Shown: piece by piece, positions 35,930-46,574 of the stretch | Numbering within the stretch: the first letter of the stretch is position 1 | Layout: every line of letters begins with the position of its first letter | The notes under the pieces: model-generated | The model's input: the letters and a program-made list of their open reading frames with translations, nothing else | What the model was told of the DNA's origin: nothing | Database searches by the model: none | DNA from: Dromiciops gliroides | Taxonomy: Eukaryota > Chordata > Mammalia > Microbiotheria > Microbiotheriidae | Length of the DNA: 64,000 nucleotides | Direction: 5' to 3' | Assembly (NCBI RefSeq): GCF_019393635.1 | Contig: NC_057862.1 | Span: forward strand, 262,274,441 to 262,338,440 | Position numbers and translations under genes: made by a program

Positions 35930-38900
35930 CCCTCAGACCCTTTCCAGTTCTAGAGTTACAGCTCTATAAAGCCCTGGAAAAGTTGAAGATGTTGATTAAA
36001 AAAAAAACAACAAAATTAAATGGCAGGAAGATGTGGCCTTGACTGAGCCAGAACCACATTGTGCCACAAAGGACACGGGAATAGGAAGTTGATGTTCTTT
36101 CCAGGCTGGGAGGAAGGCCTGGAGTAGCTACTTGTGGTGCTTATTTTTAAGAATATGGAGCTATATTTTTCTTGTCTTCAAGGAATTAATGGAATAGTAG
36201 AGACACATAGACAAAGTTCATGGAAATTACAGTTTTTAAGACTTATTAAAGAGCTCTTAGAACTTTACAAGTTATATTAGATCTTTTAAAAAGATGCTCT
36301 TGGATTTTTTAAAATTTAAGCTCCATGGAGTTAAAAGAACTGTCATTTTTAGAAAAACTGTGACCAATGTGAAGGATAAATCATTCCAGTACATCTGTAT
36401 CATATTAAATGATAATTCGACCAAAATATGAGTCTTTCCCTTATACTTATTTCCTTTAAGCTATCTCTACCCCTTCTATCACAGCTTTCTTTGGTATAAC
36501 AAATAGAAGAACTCTGGATTTGGAGTTAGAGGAGATTTGGATTAGAATCCTAGATCTGTTACTTTTTAGTCATGTAACCTTATGGCCTTATGTAAGCCTC
36601 TTATGACTTTAGTTTCTTTATCTGTTAAATGAAGTTTTTGGACTAGATGATTTCTAAGGTTCCCTGAGCTCTGAAACCTATGATCATTACATTTCATGTC
36701 TCTTATTACCTCAGTCCTGCTTCTCCCCTGTTTTTTGATTCCCTTTAGTTTTAAATCACTCAGTCCACTTTCCCTTTCATTTAGACCAGTGGTCTTCAAA
36801 CTTTGGGGCACATAATCCTGTCAAAAAATTTTTTTGAGCATGAATCCCAAATGTATATGTAATTCTACACATCTGTTACAATAATATACTAGTAATAATC
36901 TACTTTATAAAATAGAAAAATAGCTACTTTTTTTTTTTTTTAGTGAGGCAATTGGGGTTAAGTGACTTGCCCAGGGTCACACAGCTAGTAAGTGTTAAGT
37001 GTCTGAGGCCGGATTTGAACCCAGGTACTCCTGACTCCAGGGCCGGTGCTCTATCCACTGCGCCACCTAGCTGCCCCCCAAAATAGCTACTTTAATAGGA
37101 TAACATGAAGATGAAATAACAATGTTCTGAAAATACTTATTGGTCCAAAAATGTTTTGCTTTCCCTAAAATATTAACTGTGGCATTTTTAGTGAAAGCAA
37201 TTGTGATTGAATAAGCTTTGTTATTTTTGAAAATTTTGATTTAAGAACAAGAAGTGCTTATTGTGTGCCAGATGCTGTGCTAAGCCCTAGAGACAGAAAG
37301 ATGTAAGAAGTCCCCGTTGCTCTAGGAGCTCACATTCTAATGGGAAAGATAATATGCAAATAACTATGTACATTAGATATACACTGGGAAATCTCAGAGG
37401 GAAGGCACTGGGGAGAACAACAAAAAGTCTCTCTCAGAAGGTGGGATTTGAGACTTGACAGGAGCCAGGGAAACCAGGAATTGGAGAGAACATTCCAATT
37501 AAGGGGGATGCCCGGTGAAAAGGTTGGCCATGGAATGTCATGTTTGAAGAACAGCAAGGAGGCCAATGTCACTGGATTAGAGTACAAGAAGGGGAGACTA
37601 TGGTGTAAAAGCCTGGAAAGGTAGGAAGGGGCCAGAGTAAGGCAAACAATTTTATATTTGATCCTGGAAGTAATAGTCACAATAGTTTATTGAGTTGGGA
37701 GGAGGGAGGGGTTGGAAATGACATGGTCAGTCTTATGCTTTAAAAAATAGTTTTGTGGGGGGTGGCTAGGTGGCGCAGTGGATAAAGCACTAGCCCTGGA
37801 TTCAGGAATTCCTGAGTTCAAATCCAGCCTCAGACACTTGACACTTACTGGCTGTGTGACCCAGGCAAGTCACTTAACCCCCATTGCCCTGCAAAACAAA
37901 ACAAAACAAAAAAATATATATATAGTTTTGTGAGCTGAGTGGAAGGTGGAGTGAGGAGCAGGGTGTGAAGATGCTAGAGTGAAGGGAGAATTTTCCCAGT
38001 GCAGTATCTTTGTGTTGTAGGCAAACCCTGAGATTGGATGTTACAAGGAAAGCACAATATTAGCCCACTTTTCCTGTCCTCAATGGGTTAGCCTTTAAGG
38101 TTGTGGAGCAATCAGTTTAGAGACAAGTGATCTAATGGCTGAGCATTCGGGCTCAGATTCATTATTTGGCCTGACTCTCAGATTCAAGGTATTGCCCTCA
38201 CCACTATCCTAGACTTTCTTGTCTCCTTAAGTCTCTGTCAAACTTCTCTGAACAACTTCCCCAGTCCCCGATAACCACCTGTTTTTTCCTTGCTTCTGTA
38301 CTTCAGTCTGACAAGCTACTAAGCTTTTTCTGTATCAGATTTGCATTCCCTAATGCTTCACAAGACTGTTATGAGGATCTGATAGTGCTTTGTAAACTTT
38401 AAAGTACTATATACATGGTGTTTGTATGTGAATATGTATATAAATACATATGCATAGATACTCTCTTTACTTTACTATATATACTGTATGTACTATACAA
38501 CATAATAGTATTATATATTATAGTGTATACTATATAGAAAGAGACTGTGTGTGTGTGTGTGTGTGTGTGTGTCGCCCCAAATTCTTCCATGTCTTTCCAC
38601 TGGTCCATCATAATCTGATCCCACTTCATCTGCCTATTTTGAACCGTCCACTGAAGCCAGCCTCATTATTACATTCCCAAATGCGTTAAATTATTTTTGA
38701 AAAAGTGCTATTTAAAGCCCAAAGCTATGCAGTTATTTAGAGGGACATGACATGGGTCAGACCTGTTGAAGGTAATCCTTTAGGTATTATTCCCTTTCAT
38801 TAACTTTTTATATGTAAAAAGACCTTTGAAAATGAGCAATGCTAAATAGTTAAGATTTTACTTAAGTGTTAAAGTCTTGGCTTTTAAACCAAGACTGTCT

Positions 38901-41392
38901 CTGATCACTATAACTTACTTTTCCCTATTTACCTTCTTACTACTTGTAGGCTGTAAATTTAAAGATGTAAGGCGAAATCTCCAAAAGGACATGGGTAAGT
39001 GTTATCTGATATAAATATTCTGTATGTGAAATGGAATAGTATATGTGAAGAGGAAAAATGTTTTGTTATAGTATTGTCTCTTTTCTTTCCATAAATAAGA
39101 ATACCCCATAGCTATTTCTTTAACAACAGCTGTTAAGATTTTTATGAAGAATCAAACAATTGGCATTTAGAGAAGGGGTATCAAAGCTACAGAAACTGAA
39201 AACACATGAAAGATTTAACATTGTGCACAAACCTAGGCATAGTTCCTTTTCTTTGATATGGTAGTTATTTTATCATCATCATATAAAACTACTCTTCTTG
39301 GTAAAATGAGCTAAAATAGAAAAATGAAAAACTGTAATCTCCATGTTTCTGAACATGAACACTATTTTTAATAGACATTGTGGTAGCAGAAATGAAGCAC
39401 TAAAAGTGAAATAGAGGATATCTGTCTTAAGTCAGAGGAGCTCAGCTGGGAAGCCAGTGAGCAAGTGTTATTAAACACTTACTATATGCTAGACAAACAC
39501 CTGTTTCCCTCCACACACTCTATATAAGCCACTTAAATTGGTCTTTTTGTTGTTTTTTGTAAGCAGCACTCTATCTCCTGTCCCTGCACTTTTTCATTGG
39601 CTATCTCCCATGCCTGTAATGCTCTCCTTCCTCATATTGTGACCTCTTTGCTTTCCTGACTTCCTTGAAGACTGAATTCCAAAGCTATCTTCTGCAGAGG
39701 ACCTTTCTTGGTCCCTCCTAGATGCTAGTGTCTTCTCCTCTGAGATTACCTTCCATGTCCTCCTTACATATCTTGTTTTTGCCTTTCTTTTTCCTACTTT
39801 TAATGCTTTGGAATTTGTCTTGCCCATCTTCCCTATGTTTACCATTTAATATTAGTCTTTTATGTTTTCTGATCTATTGGCAGAAGAACTAAAGAACTAT
39901 GGTATACAAGATATATTTGTGTTCTGTACCAGAGGAGAGCTGTCAAAATATCGAGTACCAAACCTCTTAGACTTCTATCAGCAGCATGGAATCATCATTC
40001 ACCACCATCCCATCCCAGATGGAGGTACCCCTGACATAGACCGATGCTGTGGAATCCTGCAGGAGCTTGCAGTCTGTCTTGAAAATAACCGGAAAACCTT
40101 AATACAGTATGTTCTGCTTTTCTTTGTATCATTTATGTAAATGGTTCTAGTCAAAATAGATTTCCCATAGGTCAGTCAATAAGCATTTATTTATTAAGTG
40201 TCTAATATGTGCCAAGCATTGTGTTAAGTGTTAGGGATACAAAGGCAAAAGATAGCCCCTGCTGTCAAGCAGTGTAAAGTCTGATGAGAGAGACGACATT
40301 CAAACAACTGTGTTCAAACAAACTATATACAGGATTAGTAGGAAAAAAATCAACAGAGGGAAAGGCACTAGAATTAAGAGGGCTTAGGAAAGGATTCCTG
40401 GAAAAGATGAATTTTTAGTGGGGACTGCGACTTGAAGGAAACCAGGGAGGTGAGCAGGTGGAGTTGAGGAGGGAAAGGATTCTAAGCATGGGGGCCAGAG
40501 GGAAAATGTTGACGCCCAGAGCTGAGAGATGGAGTGTCTTGTTCAAGGTACAGCAAAGAGAGCCATGTCATTGAATTGAAGAGTATGTGGAATGGGGAGA
40601 GAGCTTTTGAAGGGTTTTGAATGCCAAACAGAATTTTGTATTTGATATTGGAGATCATAGGGAGACACTGGAATTTATTGAGTGGATGGGGAGCTTAGAC
40701 CTGAACTAGGTTTACAACTCAACCAATCCTAATTTCCTTCTGTTTTTGTTTTTTTTTTGTTTGTGTGGGGCAATGAGGGTTAAGTGACTTGCCCAAGGTC
40801 ACACAGCTAGTAAGTGTCAAGTGTCTAAGGCTGGATTTGAACTCAGGTCCTTCTGAATCCAGGACTGGTGCTTTATCTGCTGTGCCACCTAGATGCCCCC
40901 CCCCATTATCCTTTTTTTTTTTTTGGTGGGGCAATGGGGGTTAAGTGACTTGCCCAGGGTCACACAGCTAGTGTGTGTCAAGTGTCTGAGGCCGGATTTG
41001 AACTCAGGTACTCCTGAATCCAGGGCCAGTGCTTTATCCACTTCGCCACCTAGCTGCCTGCCCCCCCCCCCCATTATCTTTTATACAATAACATTTCACT
41101 TGTCCAGCTGGGAGTTCTTCCAGTGTGACATATTTGCATTCCAAAATGTCAAACTTTTAAGTTAAAAAGAAAATAAGAATCTCTGGCATCAAGAGGATAA
41201 CACTCAAGTAATCAGTGCTGACAATAACAGAAAAGAGGCTATACATGACATGATGTGATTGGTTGTTTCACCAACCCATAAAGAAAAGAATGCTCTCATT
41301 GTTTGGTAATGGCTTATTCAGGTCAAGCTGTGGTTGTAGAAGCCAAGGTGGCTGGAAGCCTGGCATAGGGAAAGAAATATTGGAAAAATGAA

Positions 41393-41448
<56 letters not shown>

Positions 41449-42196
41449 CATGCCTATGTGTAGTCAGCAAAGATAAATGGGCAGCAGAACCAATCGTGGA
41501 AATTAATCTTATGGCAATAACTGGCAGCAGAACAGAAACTGAGTGCTGCCCCATCTCAGGATAGCATTATTGTGCCACATGAAATAAATTGCACAGTAGT
41601 ACTGCAATTCTTGACAGCATAGTGGCAAGCTACATGTTAACCCTATCTTTGGCCCAGTGCTACCTGAAAAGGCCCAGCAGTACTGCATTGGGAGTTAGAA
41701 GTGGGTTCTGGCCTAGTTTCATACCAATTAGATGTGCATTCTTGGGCCTGTTTGTTAATCTACAAAATGAGAAGATGGGGCTTCATCTCTAAGATCTTTT
41801 CCATCTCTAACATTTCTATCATTCAGTAAGTCAGCAAGCATTTATTAAGCACCTACCATGTGCTAAGCACCTTAGGATACAAAATCATTTGGCAGGGCAG
41901 CCTTATCCTTCAACAACTCCAAACACTGCCAAGTGCAATTGACCTGGCCAAGTGTTAAAACATGATGATATAGTATTAGACGTCCTCAGATACTGATAAA
42001 CAAGAAATTTTGCAAAATAATTGTACATTCTTCCTTCTTCCTTCATGAGGAAGGGGGCAGATTACAAAACAATTAAGAGACTTGTTCAAGAAATCAAGTT
42101 CCAGGGCAGCTCTTTTCCTCTGCTCTACACCATCTGCCATCCATTGCTGCAACTAGAGTACAAGTAATTTGTGTTCATAATGATAATGTAGTGTTC

Positions 42197-42260
<64 letters not shown>

Positions 42261-44947
42261 TCATTTGATTCTCACAACAACCCAGTGATATTAGAGATAT
42301 TATCCCTATTTTGCAGAGAAACTGAGGCTCAGAACTGTTCGGTGTAGTTCAGAGCTAGTAAGCATCAGGCCAGAACTGATCCTAGGTTACTTCCTGGCAC
42401 CTTATCCAGTGTTATTCTTACTGCACACTGTTTTCAGGCCATGAAAGTATGAAGAAGGTAGGAAAAGATTATATTTTAGAAAGATTTCTACTGAAAAAAT
42501 TTAAAGTAACATTCTCATGTGCATTTAAAGTATTAAAATGAATTTTTCTAGAATGTTCATACTTGGAATAGCTTATTTTCTTACAGTATTAGCTAAGTTC
42601 ATTACTGTGTATTAATAAGTTTGTATTTATTTCATATCTACTAAAGCAAGGCTTAGGTAAAGTTTTATGTATCAGAGAAATTACTGAAAATGTAGTCTGT
42701 TGTATGTCGTCTACTTGTTATACAAAATTTAGAAATGTGTTTCATTTCCTAGGAGGTAGACCTTTAGAAAGCTAATAAATAAAACTTTCCTGCAACCTCT
42801 ACTTAGTTCTATAGTTTTCCATTTTGGAGATAACTTATTGTGGAAAGGGCTGCTTTAAAAATTAAAAGATCTGGGTCGGTCACTAGACACAACATCTCTG
42901 GGATTTCTAAAAAGAAAGGTTTAGATTACTGCTAAATTCCTTTTAAGCCCCGAAATTGTATAAGCTGATAATTAGTGTTTTCTGTTATTTAAAAAAATGC
43001 TAAAAAGACAAAAACAAAAAACCCAACCCCTCCATATCTGTTTTGACTTTTGGTACAACTAAAGATCACCCACAACCTGTACAAACCCCTAAATTTTATT
43101 TCCTTTTCAGTTGTTATGGAGGACTTGGGCGATCTTGTCTTGGTAAGGAAAACTTTTCTCTGTCCACATTAAATAAATGTTTACATTAAGTAGCTAAATT
43201 ACTGTCTCTAAGCTATGTTTGATACTACACCAAAATAAACCCAAAACTTAATGTAAGTCTGAAAGTACATAATTCTTGAACTTATAAGCATAAACTAAAA
43301 GCATGGGAGGGAGATTCCATTCGGCCCCCCTGTTTACGCTACATGCTTAGTGTATCCTTAAATACATAAATAGATACACACTGGAGTTTGGCTTCTGGAG
43401 AGTGATAGGCTTGAAGTTAGGATGAAGTAGATACAAATTCTACCTTTAACTGTATATGGCTCTTAGCAAGACTTAGCACTAAGTTATAGGTAGGTGGTGA
43501 GCTACCAAGTGGAATTCTTACATTGGGAAATAAGGAATTCACATATCCTTCAGGTATTCTCAAATATATAACATACAATCCTCTTCTTCCTATATATCAA
43601 GCATGCAGGTTTATTATTTAAAAGATATTTAATAAAAATATAAACATTCTTGGTTCCTTTGGGCAAAAAAGTATCCCTAATTCCTACTTATAGATTGGCA
43701 TGAAAAAAGCTAAGAACTACAACTTTATTTTGTTTAATTATATAATAGTCCTTTAAAAAAAATTCATTTGTCAAACATGGTCATCTAGGTGTGTTTTAAG
43801 ATAGTTTCACATTTTCTTATGGTTTTAGTATTATTAAAATAGTAGAAACACCACAACAAATAAACTTACTCCTGTTTTAACAAGATGGTATTATGTGAAG
43901 TAAGCTATATGTTCTCTAATGTATATCCAGTAACACTATTGTTCAAATTTTTGTACTGTTTTAAAATAGTAGCAGCTTGCCTCCTACTATACTTATCTGA
44001 TACAGTATCACCACAGCAGGCAATCGACAGTCTTCGAGATTTAAGAGGATCTGGGGCCATACAGACCATAAAGGTAATTATATTTCGCTTTTTGAATATC
44101 TGTGATGGGATTAGGTGAAAGCATTAAAAATATGAGAGGCCTAGTAAGAACAGTGTTTTCAAAACAACAGACAATGCTATCAGAGTGTTAATGTTCTAAA
44201 GAATCATAAAATTTCCCATAAGTTAAAAGTATGAACTTTTCAGTTCTTATGTTCTTTCTCAACCCTTCCATTCTGGGAATGGATTATCTCACCTTTTAGA
44301 CTGTTATGAACTAGAAGGTCTTTAAACACTTAGAACGGGAAAATATTTTATTGTTTAAAATGTCTAGGTGGTGTAGTGGATAAAGCACCGGCCCTGGATT
44401 CAGGAGGACCTGAGTTCAAATATGGCCTTCGACACTTGAAACTTAGTAGCTGTATGACCCTGGGCAAGTCACTTAACCCTCATTGCCCCACAAAATAAAA
44501 TGTCTTTTCTAATTTCTAATGAACTAAAGATCTTGTTTATGTCACCAAAGTTTGGTATAATAGCCTGTAATAGTCATTTTGCATCTTGGAGAGGGGCATT
44601 TCAAATTTTACTTTATTTCCTGATGAGAGTTGCTTATCCTCCTTTCTTCAGCCAGTGTGCATGAGTAGGTTGGAATGGGGCAATAGTTGATGCCAAAAGA
44701 GCTACTAGGCTGGGATTTTTTTATTTCATCAGGGATTGGGGCTGGGAAGTTGGAAGCTACCTCTTAATACAAAGTCATCTTAATTCTTGATTATTTCTGT
44801 AAGTATTATTTGACTGGCTTTGTGCAATGTATTTCAAAGTAATAATTCTAATTTTTCCAGCAATATAATTATCTCCATGATTTCCGAGACAAACTGGCTG
44901 CACATCTGTCAACAAGAGACTCAGTATCAAGATCTGTATCTAGATAA
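30904..44947 (+). CDS. CDKN3: CDKN3 (KAP), complete, eight coding exons
   Basis: CDKN3/KAP is a dual-specificity phosphatase that removes the activating T-loop phosphate from CDK2 once cyclin has left. Exons 30904-30912, 31764-31846, 35655-35710, 38950-38994, 39884-40106, 43111-43142, 43970-44073 and 44861-44947 join in frame to 212 aa, the human length as I recall. The protein opens MKVPSTMQTSEFDSSDEEPV. It has the general-acid region HHHPIPDGGTPD and the catalytic loop HCYGGLGRS with Cys140 and Arg146, and ends RDSVSRSVSR. All junctions are GT/AG with matched phase, and no damage is seen. It is divergent from NEMF and tail to tail with CNIH1. A likely poly(A) signal is at 45541. Confidence 0.97.
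31764..31846 (+). CDS. CDKN3: CDKN3 coding exon 2
   Basis: The 83-nt exon follows TTTTGAAG and precedes GTAAGT. It encodes PSTMQTSEFDSSDEEPVENE and QTPFQVS plus two bases of Trp. This is the acidic N-terminal tail. Confidence 0.96.
31915..32110 (+). repeat. MIR-type SINE in CDKN3 intron 2
   Basis: GAACTCGGAGTCAGGAGAAA and the final GGGTCAAATGAGAATGGGTA match MIR order. Confidence 0.6.
32290..33185. other. CDKN3 intron 2, nothing recognised
   Basis: AT-rich sequence without a family I can name. The C/T-rich part from about 32880 may be decayed L2. Confidence 0.4.
33190..34500 (+). repeat. L2 LINE, ORF2 3' half to tail, split by a SINE
   Basis: The longest collinear L2 here includes CACTGGGTTTCACACTACCA-type RT sequence (TCTGGGGTTTCACACTACCA), CCTGGACTCTTCACTCT-type sequence (TCCTAGACTCTTCACTCTCC) and ends ACAAGTGCTTAATAAATGC. 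Confidence 0.8.
34082..34253 (-). repeat. WSINE1-type SINE inside L2
   Basis: CTCTGTTTAG is duplicated on both sides. The reversed tail contains (TTTG)n. Confidence 0.94.
34608..34850 (+). repeat. Mar1-type SINE
   Basis: Near full length, from ATAGCTAGGTGATACAGTGG to CAGATACAACTGAAACTTAA. Confidence 0.85.
34860..35640. other. CDKN3 intron 2, nothing recognised
   Basis: AT-rich sequence with no motif, SINE or LINE I can support. Confidence 0.4.
35655..35710 (+). CDS. CDKN3: CDKN3 coding exon 3
   Basis: The 56-nt exon sits between TTTTTAG and GTGGGT and encodes (W)LPLSLVNCSQFLGLCSLP plus one base of Gly. It is too short to show as an open reading frame. Confidence 0.95.
35899..35925. repeat. 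(TG)n microsatellite
   Basis: About 13 TG units in CDKN3 intron 3. Confidence 0.95.
36495..36690 (+). repeat. MIR/THER-type SINE
   Basis: CTCTGGATTTGGAGTTAGAG and GGACTAGATGATTTCTAAGG follow MIR/THER order. Confidence 0.6.
36929..37079 (-). repeat. WSINE1-type SINE
   Basis: Full body with AAAATAGCTACTTT on both sides. It is inserted in the diverged repeat shared with 13690-13860. Confidence 0.94.
37245..37756 (-). repeat. L2 LINE fragment, reversed
   Basis: GTGCTTATTGTGTGCCAGATGCTGTGCTAAG through the reversed ORF2 end. It resumes briefly after the SINE. Confidence 0.8.
37757..37921 (+). repeat. WSINE1-type SINE
   Basis: Full body with ATAGTTTTGTG duplicated and a TATATA-ended tail. Confidence 0.94.
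38545..38572. repeat. (TG)n microsatellite
   Basis: About 14 TG units next to a TATA-rich stretch. Confidence 0.95.
38950..38994 (+). CDS. CDKN3: CDKN3 coding exon 4
   Basis: The 45-nt exon sits between ACTTGTAG and GTAAGT. It completes Gly and encodes CKFKDVRRNLQKDM plus one base of Glu. Confidence 0.94.
39560..39790 (+). repeat. L2 3' fragment upstream of CDKN3 exon 5
   Basis: TTTTTCATTGGCTATCTCCC then CTTTGCTTTCCTGACTTCCTTGAAGACTG. It ends about 95 bp before the exon 5 acceptor. Confidence 0.75.
39884..40106 (+). CDS. CDKN3: CDKN3 coding exon 5
   Basis: This is the largest exon (223 nt), between TTGGCAG and GTATGT. It encodes EELKNYGIQDIFVFCTRGEL, the general-acid segment HHHPIPDGGTPD and the run to NNRKTLI plus two bases of His139. 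An L2 fragment ends about 95 bp upstream of the acceptor. Confidence 0.97.
40175..40720 (-). repeat. L2 LINE fragment, reversed
   Basis: The best preserved reversed L2 here, from AAGCATTTATTTATTAAGTG to GGAGACACTGGAATTTATTG. Confidence 0.85.
40749..40900 (-). repeat. WSINE1-type SINE
   Basis: Full body. Its C-rich end is the target of the next SINE. Confidence 0.92.
40910..41060 (-). repeat. WSINE1-type SINE, head to tail with the previous copy
   Basis: A C-run plus ATTATC(c/t)TTT is present on both sides, so this copy inserted at the edge of the earlier SINE. Confidence 0.92.
41396..41449. repeat. (TG)n(CG)n microsatellite
   Basis: About 22 TG units end in GCGCGCG, a potential Z-DNA tract. 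Confidence 0.95.
41680..41890. repeat. MIR-type fragment followed by a reversed L2 end
   Basis: ACTGCATTGGGAGTTAGAAGTGG to about 41815 is MIR-like on the plus strand. AGCAAGCATTTATTAAGCACC is a reversed L2 tail. Confidence 0.5.
42198..42260. repeat. (TA)n(CA)n microsatellite
   Basis: About 25 TA units followed by six CA units. Confidence 0.95.
42270..42425 (-). repeat. MIR-type SINE, reversed
   Basis: TCTCACAACAACCCAGTGAT and GCAGAGAAACTGAGGCTCAG are reversed MIR. Confidence 0.7.
42440..43105. other. CDKN3 intron 5, nothing recognised
   Basis: AT-rich sequence without a supportable repeat or exon. Confidence 0.4.
43111..43142 (+). CDS. CDKN3: CDKN3 coding exon 6 (catalytic-loop microexon)
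   Basis: This 32-nt microexon, between CCTTTTCAG and GTAAGG, completes His139. It encodes CYGGLGRSCL, the CX5R phosphate-binding loop with catalytic Cys140 and Arg146. Skipping it would shift the frame and remove the active site. Confidence 0.96.
43150..43960. other. CDKN3 intron 6, nothing recognised
   Basis: AT-rich sequence without a supportable repeat. The open frame from 43885 is only an in-frame extension into exon 7. Confidence 0.4.
43970..44073 (+). CDS. CDKN3: CDKN3 coding exon 7
   Basis: The 104-nt exon sits between AAAATAG and GTAATT. It encodes VAACLLLYLSDTVSPQQAID and SLRDLRGSGAIQTIK, ending on a codon boundary. Confidence 0.96.
44366..44505 (+). repeat. WSINE1-type SINE, head lost
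   Basis: It starts inside the head (TAGGTGGTGTAGTGGATAAA), with AAAATGTCT on both sides. Confidence 0.9.
44861..44947 (+). CDS. CDKN3: CDKN3 coding exon 8 and stop
   Basis: The exon follows TTTTTCCAG and encodes QYNYLHDFRDKLAAHLSTRD then SVSRSVSR and a TAA stop. Human has a closely similar C-terminus. Confidence 0.96.
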   Translation, partial: QYNYLHDFRDKLAAHLSTRDSVSRSVSR

Positions 44948-45570
44948 AGAACAATATTAATTTACTACATATAAAGAAGATCCTTTCTGAAACTTTATAT
45001 AGTCATCAGAAACTGTTACTAGTGTAATCAATTCAAATGAAAACATACTTATATAGATATATCCCTAAAGGTTTTTTTTGGGACAATTTTCATTTTGTTT
45101 TTATTTGAGTGCATTAGATGCATAAAAATATCTTTCTTGTAATGGGCCCTTTGTTTTATATGATATTGTATTGTATAATTGCATTCAACATCATTTAGAT
45201 ATTTGTCATGACCCTTGTGTAGTGCTAATTAGTAAGAATAGAAACTACCCTCATCCTTGATATCACTTGCCTATGAGAAGACTGGGTATCTTGGTTCTTG
45301 ATTTTTATTAATCCTGACGTACATAATTTGTATTTTTTTTTCTCTATGTACTTCCTCATCTGAATTCTTCACTTACTTTTCTATTTTTAACCTTTAAAAT
45401 CATATGGATATCAGTTTTCTTTAAAGATCTTAACTAATTGCTTATTGTTGATTTTAACCAACCTAGATTGAATCCTATACATGGACTCAAGTATATTAAG
45501 AAAATCTAACCTAATTTAACATCCCTTTTCAAACCAATTTAATAAAGAGGTATCTTGTTTTAAATTATGC
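44948..45570 (+). other. CDKN3: CDKN3 3' UTR with likely poly(A) signal
   Basis: AT-rich sequence follows the stop. AATAAA at 45541-45546 is followed by a T/G-rich stretch (TATCTTGTTTTA), a plausible downstream element. A second AATAAA is at about 45773. The transcript end itself cannot be seen. Confidence 0.6.
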
Positions 45571-45574
45571 TCCT

Positions 45575-46574
45575 GAGAATACCCCAAACTCTCACATGGA
45601 CTTTAGGCAAGGAAGATAACAATATTTAAGATTGCTTAGTTTTAATAGTAGGCATACTCTAGGGCATTGATGGGTCTCCAAAGTATTAGTTTTCACAGTA
45701 CTTTAATACTGAGAAACTCCCAAGAAAATCTTTGTCAAATAGTCCAACAACTAAAGCACATCTTGTTATTGGAATAAATGTAATACTTTAAAAGAAGTGC
45801 TTCAAAATGATTATCAGTGTTTTCAAGAATGATAAACCACAGAACCTGGTCCATGACACAAACCTCATATTAATGTCTATTTTAGTTAATAAGGAACATA
45901 TAAAAATTACATGTACCATTAATATCTAAGTGAAAGTCCTAGGAACTTAAATTACTATCTCAAACCACAAATGCCAATACATATTACTAAAAGCAGGGGC
46001 ATTTTTGAAATGAAAGTTTAAGAGTAATGAAACAGCACTGACTACATAACCTAAACTTTCTAATATAAACAGTTTTGAATCTTGATTTTGCTTTCACGTA
46101 TTTAGAAAGTAAGCTGCCCAACTCTTCTATTCAGAATAAAGAGGAAGGTAATGCCATTGTTAACTAAGCTCAACTAAATCTTATTGTTATATCTATGTTT
46201 CCATTTAAATGCCATTTTTATACTTAACATGTAGAATCCAAATAAATTATTTCAAAGAGCAAGCAAACATCATTTTCTGTATAATAGAAACACAAGACAA
46301 AAGAAACTCACTGCTCCAAATATTACTTAGTATTACTACTCCAAACACTAGTTAGTGTATGGCATGATAGTTGTTGGAAATTATTTCTCTGCCTGATCTT
46401 GGGTGAAGGAATTCATTATGAATGACACAGCCAAAATGTGGATGGGGAGATGGGGAGAGAAAAAAATAATCTGGAAGAGTTTGATGACCCACAAAACCAA
46501 ATAAGAAGTAACTGCATTTTAAAGTAATAGCTTAATATACCAACCTAGGATGCCATCAACAAACCACAGAAACC
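45575..46574. other. Short tail-to-tail gap between CDKN3 and CNIH1
   Basis: I see no gene, SINE or LINE here. It is AT-rich unique-looking sequence and may include alternative 3' ends of both genes. Confidence 0.5.
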
